In this document: one piece after another, positions 17,423 through 26,549 of the stretch
Position numbering within the stretch: the first letter of the stretch is position 1
Layout of the letters: every line of letters starts with the position of its first letter
Assembly: GCF_019931195.1 (NCBI RefSeq)
Contig: NZ_JAIOUO010000003.1
Location: 62,001 to 126,000 of the forward strand
Direction of reading: 5' to 3'
DNA from: Marinobacter sp. F4216
GTDB taxonomy: Bacteria; Pseudomonadota; Gammaproteobacteria; Pseudomonadales; Oleiphilaceae
Length of the DNA: 64,000 bases
Notes under the pieces: model-generated
Seen by the model: the letters and a program-made list of their open reading frames with translations, nothing else
Databases searched by the model: none
What the model was told of the DNA's origin: nothing
Made by a program: the position numbers and the translations under genes

Positions 17423-19456
17423 TCACGGTGTGACGATATTGAATCGTCCCTCCGGCTTGTCCAGCAGGCTAAAGAACCGCATCAGGTCCAATTTGCTTCC
17501 CTCAAAATTGATCTCATCGCTGAATAACAGCTCCTTCAGTCCTGCGTTGCCAACCAGTATGTCGACAAACATCGGTCGCGTGACGCTCAAACCGGCATCC
17601 GCCGGTGTGCTGGAATCCACTGGTTGGTTGTGCAACACCGAATTCTGGAGGGTTAGCAAGTAGCTCTCCTCTAGATCGGTGAAGGTCACCTTGATCGTTA
17701 AATGTTCACCTTCCGCCGCTTCTGCATTCAGGTTCACAGCCATGCTTTCAAAGAAATTGGACACCGGGGTGTGAATCAGGACTTCCCTCATCATCGCCGG
17801 TTTAATACCTTCTTCGGGAGCACCATGGCGCAGCTCGAAAGCTCCAGAGAGATAAAAGTCCCGCCAGGGCGCGGACTCAGCCTGATAGCCTAACTGGTCA
17901 TACACCTTCGCCAGGAGCTCCCTGGCCTCACCGTTATCCGGAGCAGCAAACACCAGGTGATTGAGCAGCTCCGCCAGCCAGCGGTATGTGTCCCGGCCGT
18001 CGGCCGCGTCCAGCTCAGCCGCTGAAGCAAACTGTTGCTTGGATTTTTTCAGAACAGCCTCAGCCCCGCCCATCATTTCGATGTAACGCCTGGCCACATC
18101 TGGCTCGGGCAATGGATTGAGACGGGCCGGGTTGGCGGTGAACCAGCCCATGTAGTTCTGGTACACCGCTTTTGCGTTGTGGGACACCGTGCCGTAGTAG
18201 CCCTGGTTGTGGAAGTCCTTATTCAACGAGGTAGGTAAACGCAGTTGTTCGGCAATCTCGTTGGGCGTCTTGCCCTGATTCATCAACCGGACCGTCTGAT
18301 CATGAATGAATTTGTAGGTATCCCGCTGCGTAATCAGGAAATCGTCAATTTTTTCTGAACCCCAAAGTGGCCAGTGGTGGCTGCCAAAGTACACTTCCGC
18401 CCCGGAAAACCGGGTTCGGGCATCCTCGATAAACCCACTCCAGATCCGGGCATCCCGAACCTTGGCGCCTCGCAGGGTATACAGGTTGTGCATATTCCGA
18501 CTGACCAGCTCGGCACCACAAAAGGCCTTCTGTTCAGGCAGGTAGAACGTAAATTCAGCAGGCGCCTCGGAGCCGGAAACCACCTGGAACTCCATGGGGA
18601 CACCATCAACGGTCAGCTCCGTACCCGTCTCCCGAATCAAGTCCGTCGGTGCGGCGAATCCGAAAGTACCAAATGCCGGAGACTTGCCCAGCCCTGTGCC
18701 AACATGACCACGCTCACCACGCTCAAGACGTTTACCATACATGAACATGGCGCGGCGGCTCATGGATGGTCCCGCGATGATGTTCTCGCTGGTCGCTTCC
18801 TCTTCAAACCCGGCAGGCGCAATGATCCTGAGCTTAGCTAACTCATCTTCCGACAGATGCTGGAGAATGCCCTGAACGCCACCAAAGTGGTCAATGTGGC
18901 TGTGTGTGAACAGAATGGCACGAACCGGCTTTTCGCCCAGGTGCTCACGGACGAATCGAAAGGCTCTGTCGGCGGTTTCTTTTGCAGTTAACGGGTCTAC
19001 CAGAATCCAGCCAGTCTCACCCTCAATAACGGACATATTGGCCAGGTCGTATCCCCGGATCTGATAAATCCCGTCAGTGACCTCAAAGAGCCCATGAATG
19101 TTGTTCAATGCCGCCTGGCGCCAAAGGCTTGGATTCACCGAAGCGGGCGCGTTCTCACCGTCACTATCCACAAAGGCATAGTCGGACATGTTCCAGACTT
19201 CACCACCATTCTGGTGGCGAATCAGAAGCTCTGGCTCCTGCGCGATTAAACCCCGGCGGGCATTCTCAAAATCATCGCGATTACCAAATGGGCGCAGGTC
19301 AAGAACCTGCTCGTTTGCCTTGCGAGTCGAAGCTGTAGGCGGAGTGTGCCCTGATGCGCTGACTTCGGTGGCGTTATCAGGGCTGGAATCGCAACCTGAT
19401 ATTGCCAATGTGATGCTTAAAACAGGGATGACGAAAAAACGGTGAAATTGGCGCAT
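17423..19456 (-). CDS. Alkyl sulfatase with metallo-beta-lactamase fold (SdsA1/YjcS type), lipoprotein
   Basis: 677 residues. It starts with a lipoprotein signal ending in the lipobox ISGC (C22). The zinc-binding motif is T-H185-S-H187-I-D189-H190, followed by FGGV. A C-terminal SCP2-like sterol-carrier domain (about 555-675) is expected for this family and fits the length. Family members hydrolyse primary alkyl sulfates such as SDS to alcohols and sulfate. The lipid anchor suggests an enzyme attached to a membrane facing the periplasm, unlike secreted SdsA1. No neighbour suggests co-regulation. Confidence 0.87.
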   Translation of the reverse strand: MRQFHRFFVIPVLSITLAISGCDSSPDNATEVSASGHTPPTASTRKANEQVLDLRPFGNRDDFENARRGLIAQEPELLIRHQNGGEVWNMSDYAFVDSDGENAPASVNPSLWRQAALNNIHGLFEVTDGIYQIRGYDLANMSVIEGETGWILVDPLTAKETADRAFRFVREHLGEKPVRAILFTHSHIDHFGGVQGILQHLSEDELAKLRIIAPAGFEEEATSENIIAGPSMSRRAMFMYGKRLERGERGHVGTGLGKSPAFGTFGFAAPTDLIRETGTELTVDGVPMEFQVVSGSEAPAEFTFYLPEQKAFCGAELVSRNMHNLYTLRGAKVRDARIWSGFIEDARTRFSGAEVYFGSHHWPLWGSEKIDDFLITQRDTYKFIHDQTVRLMNQGKTPNEIAEQLRLPTSLNKDFHNQGYYGTVSHNAKAVYQNYMGWFTANPARLNPLPEPDVARRYIEMMGGAEAVLKKSKQQFASAAELDAADGRDTYRWLAELLNHLVFAAPDNGEARELLAKVYDQLGYQAESAPWRDFYLSGAFELRHGAPEEGIKPAMMREVLIHTPVSNFFESMAVNLNAEAAEGEHLTIKVTFTDLEESYLLTLQNSVLHNQPVDSSTPADAGLSVTRPMFVDILVGNAGLKELLFSDEINFEGSKLDLMRFFSLLDKPEGRFNIVTP

Positions 19457-19634
19457 GGAAGTTCCAACTCGCTTGTTTTTATTAGCAATAAGCCGAACAG
19501 TCTACCGATCCTCACGGGGCGGCGAAAGGCGATGAAACAGATAGCAGAATTGCGTATGCCAGCTTCCCGCGACCGATCCGTTGCTATACGATACGCCACC
19601 TTCACAATTTGCCCGCTTGTCGCGCCAGGTACCC

Positions 19635-20378
19635 ATGTCTACGAATGCCTTATACACCGACTTGTCGGGCTACTACGACCTGATGTGTGCGGATATCGAT
19701 TACCAGGCGCAAAGCATCAGCGTAAACAGACTCAACAAGCTGTTCGGTAACGCAGGCACCCGCCACCTTGATCTTGCCTGCGGAACTGGCCCTCATATTC
19801 GCCGCTTTATCGATTTGGGCTATACCTGTCATGGATTGGACATCAACCAGCCCATGCTGGATCTGGCCCTTCAGCGCTGTCCGGAAGCCCTGTTTGCCCG
19901 ACAGGACATGAGCAACTTTCACTTCGATCAGCCGTTCGACCTGATTACCTGTTTCCTGTACTCGGTCCATTACAGTGATGGATTGGAAGGGCTAAAAGCC
20001 TGTATTCGAAGCGTCCAGAACGCGCTGAGCCGAGACGGTGTTTTCTGCTTCAATGCGGTCGACAAAACCAGGATCGACAACACCCGCTTTGTCGGCCACA
20101 GCACCACCCATGACAACAGCACATTTGTCTTCCGGTCTGGTTGGCATTACGAGGGCTCAGGCGACCGGCAATCGCTGAAACTCAGTATCCAAAAAACGAC
20201 AGGCGGAGTGACTCAATCGTGGCAGGACGAACACGCCATGGTTGCCTTGAGTTTCGGGGATTTCAGAGAGCTGCTGGCTCCCTACTTCGAGGTGCATGTC
20301 TTCGAACATGACTATGAGCGGATCGTTCCGTGGGATGGGAATTCTGGCAATGCGCTGTTTGTTTGCGTGAAAACCTGA
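19635..20378 (+). CDS. Class I SAM-dependent methyltransferase
   Basis: About 247 residues from the ATG at 19635. SAM-binding motif I reads HLDLACGTGPH, followed by CHGLDINQPMLDLA as motif II and LITCFLYSVHYSDG later. The fold is that of small-molecule methyltransferases (methyltransferase type 11/25). The substrate is unknown. The gene stands alone between divergent alkylsulfatase and the decayed hydrolase. Confidence 0.75.
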   Translation: MSTNALYTDLSGYYDLMCADIDYQAQSISVNRLNKLFGNAGTRHLDLACGTGPHIRRFIDLGYTCHGLDINQPMLDLALQRCPEALFARQDMSNFHFDQPFDLITCFLYSVHYSDGLEGLKACIRSVQNALSRDGVFCFNAVDKTRIDNTRFVGHSTTHDNSTFVFRSGWHYEGSGDRQSLKLSIQKTTGGVTQSWQDEHAMVALSFGDFRELLAPYFEVHVFEHDYERIVPWDGNSGNALFVCVKT

Positions 20379-20432
20379 GTGGATGCTCTTTCAAGTTCCG
20401 ACGACCAATAAGGCCGCCGGCCGACATCCGAA

Positions 20433-20837
20433 TCAGTCCAAAAATCCCTTAATAATGGCCGTCGTCCGCAACGGCTGTTTTTCAGGGAAGAAATGGCCGG
20501 CCAGCGGTACAACTTTGAGGCTGGCGCCAGGGATCGCGTTCATGACATCCAACGTGTGGGCAAAACTGATGATCTCGTTCTCTCCCACAACAACAAGCGT
20601 AGGCGAATTGATGCTGCCAAGCGGTTCCAGGCAGTTCTCTGGATTCATGCTTACCAGATAGCAAGGCGTGGTCCACAGGTCGTACATTTTGTCCTGAAAG
20701 ACTGTCCATTGAGGTTCTGGATTTTTAGCCTCGTATGGAGCCCGGTAGGTCAGATCAATGAAATCCTTAAACAGATGCTCGCTGTTCAACAGAGACTGAA
20801 CGCACTCGCCAGCATAGCGACTATTAAAACAACCATT
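20433..20837 (-). pseudogene. N-terminally truncated alpha/beta hydrolase remnant
   Basis: Only the C-terminal third of an alpha/beta hydrolase remains. It includes the acid-bearing strand SPTLVVVGENEIISF and the catalytic-histidine region VVPLAGHFFPEKQP. The nucleophile elbow and oxyanion strand are missing. The frame can be read backwards beyond the TTG at 20789 through plausible cap sequence (FNSRYAGECVQSLL) to about 20837, then becomes unlike protein and meets a stop. There is no ATG start in a useful place. A nonfunctional relic is the simplest reading. Confidence 0.65.
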
Positions 20838-20879
20838 CTGAGCTTGTGTTGTTGCTTCACGTCTGTATTTCCCCTTCGT

Positions 20880-21379
20880 TGAACGATTTATTTTTTATTG
20901 ATTATCCGAACACAACGTTAATACCCGCCAACCGCCAGACTCTGGAACAGGTATCAGAGATCGAATGTCAGAAGGCCGAAAAAGCGGGGCTTTCCGATTA
21001 ATGCAAGGGATAAAGAGATACTGCGGAATAAAGGAATCAACGCCAGGGCCAATTCCCTTATCTCTAGAAAAGCAGCATGGCCGGGGAATGCAACAGAGAA
21101 ACCTGAAAACTGGTGACTGTTCGGCATAAAACGATGGAATGCCAGAGCCATCGAGAAGCCTTTTGAGCCCCCGTTCACGGCCCGGCTATTCCAGCCTCTC
21201 CAAGCACTTATTTAATTATTGCGTGCTGGCATCCCTGCTATCTTTATCTCAGGTATTGAAGTCAGGAGTAATACCGAATGCTTGGCCAAACAATTACAAC
21301 AACGGAACTGTCATTGCACTGATTCCAAAGAAGGCTGCACTAAGTCAGGGATGACAGCTCCAACAAAAGGAATTGCTAC
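20880..21379. other. 500-base region without a convincing gene
   Basis: Short open frames exist on both strands but none has a ribosome site and recognisable protein character. The last 30 bases hold the AAAGGAAT ribosome site of the LVIVD-repeat gene. The region may contain decayed sequence related to the hydrolase relic next door. Confidence 0.4.
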
Positions 21380-23368
21380 ATGCTTAAAACGTATGTCTGG
21401 CGCTCACTACCTGTGATCGCCCTATCCGCAACATTAACGACCCATGCGCTAGCCGACGAGCAGCACGTTGCCGACGGTGATAAAGCAGACAATAAGCACT
21501 TGCTTCACGATACCCCCCTGCCCGACGGGCATGTGCCTGCCAACGTCAATTACGGTTTCACCGTAATCGGCCGCGACACACTCGCCGGGATTTCCAGCGG
21601 GCTTTATACCGATGTCTGGGCCCATGACGGATACGCTTACGTCGGTACATTCGAGGAGCCGACGTGCGACCGTTCCGGCGTGTTTATTTCAGACATCCGC
21701 AATCCGTCCAACCCGGTGAAGATCGGCATGATCAAGTCACCACCACAAACCCGGGTGAACGACGTCAAAGTCACGCCAGTGGGCGACCGGGATGTGCTGA
21801 TCTTTACCCTCGAGCCCTGCGGCCCTCTCAACGGCAACAGCAGCAAACAACTAGGCCAGTCGGGCATCTCTCTCTGGGATGTCACCGACCCAACCAACCC
21901 CCACGCTCTCAAGCAGAATTTTCTGGATTTTCCGGTTCACAACACCTTCCCGTGGACCACAGCCAACGGCGAGACCTACCTGCTGGTTGTTGACGATGTC
22001 AACGTAAACGACCTGCATATCGTTGACATGACCAAGCCCCAGTCGCCCAAGCTGATCACCACTACCGGCATCGGGACCTGGCTCGCCACCAATCCGGAAG
22101 TTGCCGCCGATGGACAGTTATTCATGGGCACTTTCGCCGCGCCACTGCTCCACGATGTCTGGGTCAACGACATGGACCCGGGCCCCGGCGAAAACTGGCA
22201 GGCGGTGCTGCCATACTGGGATGCGGGTTTTATCACACTGGACGTAAATGACCCTTACAACCCGGTATTTCTCGGCGATTCCACCTATCCCGACCCTGAT
22301 CCCGTGCACGGAATCTCGCCACCGGAGGGAAATGCTCATGCGGCCGTCTTTGGTGGCCCGAACTTTGACAAGATTTTTGCCGGCGACGAAGACTTTGATT
22401 CACTTTTCACCGCAGTCATTACCGGTTCTGACTCATACCCAGCCAGCCAGGGCAGCGATGTACCGCAGATCGGCCCTGGTGCCGACATTGAGGTTCTGGA
22501 AGCTCAGACAGCATTTGTAGGCCAGGCCTGTGGTGGGTCGCTGACACCCGCTGCGGACGTGGGTGCGGGCATTGCTCTCGTTGAACGGGGCGGATGTACC
22601 TTTAGCCTGAAAGCCCAAACCGCAGAGGCTGCGGGATACGACGCAGTCGTCGTCTTTAACTCTGACGCGCCCGGCAACTGTGACGCCTCAGTTTCTATGC
22701 TGGTTGAAGCCGGCATCCCTGCGTTGTTCGTGCCACGCTCCTCGGGCTTTGCGATCCTTGGCATCGACGGTTACGATCCTGAACAGTGCCCCGGAGGCAC
22801 GAATCCGGATCTGCCGGCCGCCGATACGCTGGGTCAGTTCGCCACTCTGGGCGCCGTGTTTGATGGCTGGGGTTATCTCCATACCCTGAATAACACCTCA
22901 ACCCAGGTGACAGTACCCCTCGGCATGGGCGGCGACACGGTGACCGTGGATTACCTGGGGGAAATGGGCTACTACGCTCCGGCGGAAGTCACCAACCCGG
23001 CACTGGCTACCGGCGCTGGCGACTTGACCATGCACAACCTGGAGATTGACCCAACCAACCCGGATCGTACGTTCATCAGCTGGTACTCCCTGGGCATGCG
23101 CGCGGTCGAATGGCGCCCGGGCCACCTGCACAGCAACAGCAATGGCGAAGGCGTGGTTTCCTGGAACATGCATGAAGTCGGACGTTTCATCGCTGGCGAG
23201 GAATACGGCGAGGCCGCGGGCTCCAACTTCTGGGGTATTCACGTAACCGAGATTGATGGTGAGCAGTACATCCTCGGCACTGACCGCAATACCGGGCTTT
23301 GGATCTTCCAGTGGTCCTGTGAAGACGCCACCGATGTCCTCTACTGCAATGGGCCAGTAACGCCTTAA
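21380..23368 (+). CDS. Secreted LVIVD-repeat beta-propeller protein with PA domain
   Basis: 662 residues with a signal peptide (cleavage after about residue 26, HALA-DEQ). Four LVIVD-type repeats are visible, for example VFISDIRNPSNPVKIG, ISLWDVTDPTNPHALK, LHIVDMTKPQSPKLI and ITLDVNDPYNPVFLG, predicting a beta-propeller. A protease-associated (PA) domain is inserted at about 365-455 (GIALVERGGCTFSLKAQTAEAAGYDAVVVFN). The C-terminal part returns to propeller-like strands and contains paired cysteines. No catalytic domain is apparent, so it is probably a binding or surface protein whose PA domain guides substrate access in a partner. Function unknown. Confidence 0.75.
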   Translation: MLKTYVWRSLPVIALSATLTTHALADEQHVADGDKADNKHLLHDTPLPDGHVPANVNYGFTVIGRDTLAGISSGLYTDVWAHDGYAYVGTFEEPTCDRSGVFISDIRNPSNPVKIGMIKSPPQTRVNDVKVTPVGDRDVLIFTLEPCGPLNGNSSKQLGQSGISLWDVTDPTNPHALKQNFLDFPVHNTFPWTTANGETYLLVVDDVNVNDLHIVDMTKPQSPKLITTTGIGTWLATNPEVAADGQLFMGTFAAPLLHDVWVNDMDPGPGENWQAVLPYWDAGFITLDVNDPYNPVFLGDSTYPDPDPVHGISPPEGNAHAAVFGGPNFDKIFAGDEDFDSLFTAVITGSDSYPASQGSDVPQIGPGADIEVLEAQTAFVGQACGGSLTPAADVGAGIALVERGGCTFSLKAQTAEAAGYDAVVVFNSDAPGNCDASVSMLVEAGIPALFVPRSSGFAILGIDGYDPEQCPGGTNPDLPAADTLGQFATLGAVFDGWGYLHTLNNTSTQVTVPLGMGGDTVTVDYLGEMGYYAPAEVTNPALATGAGDLTMHNLEIDPTNPDRTFISWYSLGMRAVEWRPGHLHSNSNGEGVVSWNMHEVGRFIAGEEYGEAAGSNFWGIHVTEIDGEQYILGTDRNTGLWIFQWSCEDATDVLYCNGPVTP

Positions 23369-23379
23369 ATTGTGACGAT

Positions 23380-23405
23380 ACCCGGGTAGCGAATGCTGCC
23401 CGGGT
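23380..23405. terminator. Hairpin between convergent LVIVD-protein and zeta-toxin genes
   Basis: An 11-bp stem (ACCCGGGTAGC with GCTGCCCGGGT, one G-U pair) and a 4-base loop. Only TTATT follows on the + strand, so it may be a weak or bidirectional terminator. Confidence 0.55.
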
Positions 23406-23439
23406 TATTCCCACCTGACAGCAACCCTCACTCTCGGCC

Positions 23440-24042
23440 CTATTCCTGGCTCTCGATAATTGGCCTCGCCCACGCCGGCACCGCCGACACCTCCCGATCC
23501 CAACGATGCTCCCGATACGCCGCCACCAACTGATAGGGGCGTTCAGCGCTGGAGTTGTCGAACAGGAAAAGCTCGTCGCACAAGGGGACGACTTTCTGAA
23601 TATGACTAAGCGTGCGGGGAATGCGGGTACGAACCTTATCTTCGGGAACCGAATGGCCCCCTTCGCGGATTCGCTGGCTGATGCGGGCCAGGTTCAGTTC
23701 GGTGCCCGAAACATGGAAGGCAAACACTTTGATCATGTAGCCAAGGGCTTTTGCCCTGGCGATGAAGTCGATCTTCGAGGGATGGGAGAACACGGTTTCG
23801 TAGCAGAAGGACTGGCCACTGGCGAGCACCCGATCCCGTTCCCGCGCAGCGAGCAAGGCCGCCTGATAGCTGTTCGCCTCCGGACTGTCCGGGAAGAAAT
23901 GGGCAGCAATCAGATCAGCATTGATCAGAGGGAGGCCGTGCTTGGCGAGAAACGATCGGTAGAACGTGGACTTACCCGAGCCATTCCCGCCAACCAGCAC
24001 CCAGAGTTCAGGCGGCGTCGTCCTTTGCAACAAAGACTCCAT
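23440..24042 (-). CDS. Zeta-toxin family kinase
   Basis: About 200 residues from the ATG at 24042; a TTG at 24057 is the other option. Walker A is GGNGSGKST near the N-terminus, then PLINADLIA, SFCYETVFSHPSKIDFI and ALGYMIKVFAFHV, the pattern of zeta toxins, which phosphorylate UDP-activated amino sugars and block peptidoglycan synthesis. The substrate-side RISQRIREGGHSVPEDKVRTR segment is also typical. It overlaps the preceding ParD-like gene by about 35 bases, so translation is coupled, as in many toxin-antitoxin pairs. Some chromosomal relatives have lost toxicity, which sequence alone cannot decide. Confidence 0.8.
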   Translation of the reverse strand: MESLLQRTTPPELWVLVGGNGSGKSTFYRSFLAKHGLPLINADLIAAHFFPDSPEANSYQAALLAARERDRVLASGQSFCYETVFSHPSKIDFIARAKALGYMIKVFAFHVSGTELNLARISQRIREGGHSVPEDKVRTRIPRTLSHIQKVVPLCDELFLFDNSSAERPYQLVAAYREHRWDREVSAVPAWARPIIESQE

Positions 24043-24412
24043 TCTCAAAGTAGCCAACGACTACGTGCCCATTGGGTTGCACCTGCTCCAGATAGCCGGG
24101 ATGGCTGGCAGAAGCCTGGTAAACAGGGCCCGAAGCCGTCAGTTGCCGGGTCAGCGCACCGGATTCGCTAAGCTGTGCCACATCCGCCAGCACCGTATCG
24201 GTGGACGGTGGCTGAACGTCCTTGCGCTCCAGCTTCACCGTCAGCAAGCCCTGACTGAGGGCTACCAGATCTTCCTGGGACAGCGAATCAGCCACCATCT
24301 GCCCGATTTCCGCCCAATACTGGATTTGCTGCGGCGTGGACCGGCGCGCCACTTTGCCAACGGCTGCTGCATCCTGCAAAAGCTTCGGGTCGAGTCGGAT
24401 GGGAGAGGACAT
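24008..24412 (-). CDS. ParD-like antitoxin family protein
   Basis: 134 residues. The first 55 residues (IRLDPKLLQDAAAVGKVARRSTPQQIQYWAEIGQMV) fit the ParD-like ribbon-helix-helix family that occurs upstream of zeta toxins. The C-terminal half ends in a beta-rich segment (HPGYLEQVQPNGHVVVGYF) unlike a simple RHH protein; it may be the toxin-neutralising part. The start at 24412 follows the operator-like repeats at 24453-24482. Its overlap with the toxin gene and its upstream position fit an antitoxin that also represses the operon. Confidence 0.7.
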   Translation of the reverse strand: MSSPIRLDPKLLQDAAAVGKVARRSTPQQIQYWAEIGQMVADSLSQEDLVALSQGLLTVKLERKDVQPPSTDTVLADVAQLSESGALTRQLTASGPVYQASASHPGYLEQVQPNGHVVVGYFENGVFVAKDDAA

Positions 24413-24452
24413 GGCCGATACCTCAGTTTATGGGAACATCATCCAGTGTAGT

Positions 24453-24482
24453 AAATTGCATCAAATGTAGCAAAATGCAGCA
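24453..24482. promoter_or_regulatory. Three tandem 10-bp repeats upstream of the antitoxin gene
   Basis: AAATTGCATC, AAATGTAGCA and AAATGCAGCA follow one another without gaps. The period of one helical turn suits side-by-side binding of a ribbon-helix-helix repressor. The repeat array lies 41-70 bases upstream of the antitoxin start and directly downstream of the mksE stop. Confidence 0.55.
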
Positions 24483-24487
24483 ACCAA

Positions 24488-25114
24488 CTACCCCTTCTCA
24501 TACTCCCGCACCAGTTCATTCAAGAAATACAGCCCTGCGGAACTGAGGAACCAGCGGTTCGGGCCGGAACGGAACAGCAGGTTGCGCTTGTCCAGGTAGT
24601 CCAGGGCTTCCGATAGGCCTTTTTCGAAACGGGCAGCCCTGAGAATGTCCTGGTACTCCTCATCACCGGCCATGACGTTGAAGTCCTGTTCGTTCAGCCC
24701 CGCATCAGAGCGCCCCAGATAATCCAGATCCCGGCCACTGCGGGCGAAGTAGCGGCCGATCAACAGCAACACCACCTGAACACGGAAGGCGTTCTCATCG
24801 TGCTCCTCCCCTTCCTCGTCGCTGCTTTCTTTGAGGAAGAAGAAATTGCCGGCTTCGTTAAACACCAGCTCGCTTCCAAGGTGCTCGTAAAAGGTTCGGA
24901 AGTGCGATAAGTGGTTAAACAGCATGTTGTAGAGCGGATTGGCCCTCAGCTCGGAACGATTCTTGTCCCACACATCTCTCACGATCACACGGCCCGCCTG
25001 AAACTCCCGGTAAATGGCGGCGCTTTGGGCCGGAAGGATCTGGTCGAAGTGGCTGTCGGGCCCGGTGTTTTGAACGGCTTCGTTGGTTTCCGTCACGTCA
25101 GAAAAATCAGGCAT
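24488..25114 (-). CDS. mksE: MksE-like winged-helix condensin subunit
   Basis: 208 residues, acidic, with an N-terminal segment followed by predicted winged-helix elements; the end reads NRWFLSSAGLYFLNELVREYEKG. Its length and position as the third gene after SMC-like and kleisin-like genes fit MksE, the accessory dimer that binds the kleisin in MksBEF/MukBEF complexes. It starts inside the previous gene with an 8-base overlap (ATGCCTGA). The assignment rests mainly on the operon, since MksE sequences diverge strongly. The ParD/zeta pair follows downstream. Confidence 0.7.
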   Translation of the reverse strand: MPDFSDVTETNEAVQNTGPDSHFDQILPAQSAAIYREFQAGRVIVRDVWDKNRSELRANPLYNMLFNHLSHFRTFYEHLGSELVFNEAGNFFFLKESSDEEGEEHDENAFRVQVVLLLIGRYFARSGRDLDYLGRSDAGLNEQDFNVMAGDEEYQDILRAARFEKGLSEALDYLDKRNLLFRSGPNRWFLSSAGLYFLNELVREYEKG

Positions 25115-26549
25115 GGCGTTTCTCTTGTTCTAAATCCGAATGTTCAGCATCCCGGGTATCGTTTTCCAGGCGGCGTTTGCGATACACAAACTGTTCATTG
25201 CTCTCGGGCTGTTCCAAAGCTCTGAAGCGGTTGCTGGTCATCACCCGCATCCCCTCCGGTGGTGAATTGACCAGCCGGTTCAGGGCGGAGAGCAGATCCG
25301 GGAATCGATAGCCCGGAATAAATCCATCCAGGCGACCATGCAGTTCCCGAACCAGATCGTTGGTAGGCCGGAGATCCAGGGAGTCCAGCCACTGATAAAG
25401 CTGGTTGATGCGCTTCACATCGATACGGGCGTGGCGGCCACTGCCCTCCACTTCCTGCAATACCGGTGCTTCGGACTTGCGGCGAAGGTCGCTCAGGCGC
25501 AATTCCAGTTCGCTGAAGATCAGCTGGTAGTAGCTGGACGAGTTGCCAAAAGCATAATTCTTGGGCCGCTGCTGGGCGCGCAGACCCACCAGAAATCCGG
25601 TGCTGCGGGCAAACTCTCCACCTTCCAGCCACTTGCGGCGCAGGCTGAGGGTTTCGGTTTCTCCTTTGAGTTCCCGTAGTTTGCCGTAGAAATGCTCCAT
25701 GGCGTTGTACTGGGCCATGCCCCGGCGGGTTTTGCGAAGGAAATGTTCGACTTCCTGGGCCACCGCCTGAATGGGTTTGTACAGGGCGTTCAGGCTGATG
25801 GCCGAGCGGAACAGTTGATCTGCCAGCCCGTGGTCGTCGTGGCTTTCCAGCAGCCGCACCATGGCCTCCAGGGTTTCGAACAGGTTGCTGCCATCCGGCA
25901 GGCGTGTGTCCGGGTTCAGGAACACCAGAGTCGGTTTGATATGGCGTTCGTACAGGGTGACGATCTGCTCAAACAGGTTGTGCCGGAACTCCAGGTATTT
26001 CTCGGGTTCCCGGCTGGCATCGCCGGACAGGTCCGCTAGCTGGGCACTGATGGTCTGCATGCGCAGCACATTCTGGCGCAACAGGCCGATAAGCTGACTA
26101 ACCCGCTCGTTCAGGTCGTCCCTCAGTTCGGTGTAGTCCAGATCAACATCACTGAAGCTGCTGACTTCCAGCCGATCCCGAACGTCTCGAAGGGTGACCA
26201 AGTGGCCCCGCAGGCGGGCATCGGTCAGTTCCTGGTACAGCGAGGCATTACAGGCCCTCATCAGGTTGATCAGGGCGTCCTGAAACACCAGCCGACGCTC
26301 GCCTTCGGCCTTGATGATGTCGATAATCAGGCCGCTGCGGAACAGGTTCTCGGTATTCATGGCCAGCCGCACCCGATCCCGGTCGGCCTTGCCGAGGCTT
26401 CGGGTGTAGTCCATTACCTCGGCAACCAGATCGCTTTCAAGAATGTATCTGGCCTCATTGCGGTCCATGCGCTCGATCAGCCGAAACAGCATCTTCGGGT
26501 GATCGAACAGCAGGCGCGTGGTGTCCAGCGTACTGAAGCGCTTACTCAT
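25107..26549 (-). CDS. mksF: MksF-like kleisin subunit
   Basis: 480 residues, almost entirely helical. It begins with a winged-helix-like region (LLFDHPKMLFRLIERMDRNEARYILESDL) and ends in a charged tail. Size, helical content and place between SMC and MksE genes fit the kleisin of an MksBEF condensin, which bridges SMC heads and recruits the MksE dimer. Start codon overlaps the SMC stop by 8 bases (ATGAGTAA), so production is coupled to the ATPase. Whether it is closer to the Wadjet JetA or the housekeeping MksF branch cannot be settled without alignment. Confidence 0.7.
   Translation of the reverse strand: MSKRFSTLDTTRLLFDHPKMLFRLIERMDRNEARYILESDLVAEVMDYTRSLGKADRDRVRLAMNTENLFRSGLIIDIIKAEGERRLVFQDALINLMRACNASLYQELTDARLRGHLVTLRDVRDRLEVSSFSDVDLDYTELRDDLNERVSQLIGLLRQNVLRMQTISAQLADLSGDASREPEKYLEFRHNLFEQIVTLYERHIKPTLVFLNPDTRLPDGSNLFETLEAMVRLLESHDDHGLADQLFRSAISLNALYKPIQAVAQEVEHFLRKTRRGMAQYNAMEHFYGKLRELKGETETLSLRRKWLEGGEFARSTGFLVGLRAQQRPKNYAFGNSSSYYQLIFSELELRLSDLRRKSEAPVLQEVEGSGRHARIDVKRINQLYQWLDSLDLRPTNDLVRELHGRLDGFIPGYRFPDLLSALNRLVNSPPEGMRVMTSNRFRALEQPESNEQFVYRKRRLENDTRDAEHSDLEQEKRHA

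Noticed and set aside
20786-20860. 24-residue hydrophobic peptide starting at GTG with a good ribosome site
   Set aside because: It ends at a stop inside the hydrolase relic and has no lipobox or mature region; kept only as a comment on the relic.
23440-24042. Reading the gene after mksE as a JetD/MksG nuclease, making a full Wadjet system
   Set aside because: The protein has zeta-toxin kinase motifs, not a TOPRIM fold, and a separate antitoxin and operator stand between it and mksE.
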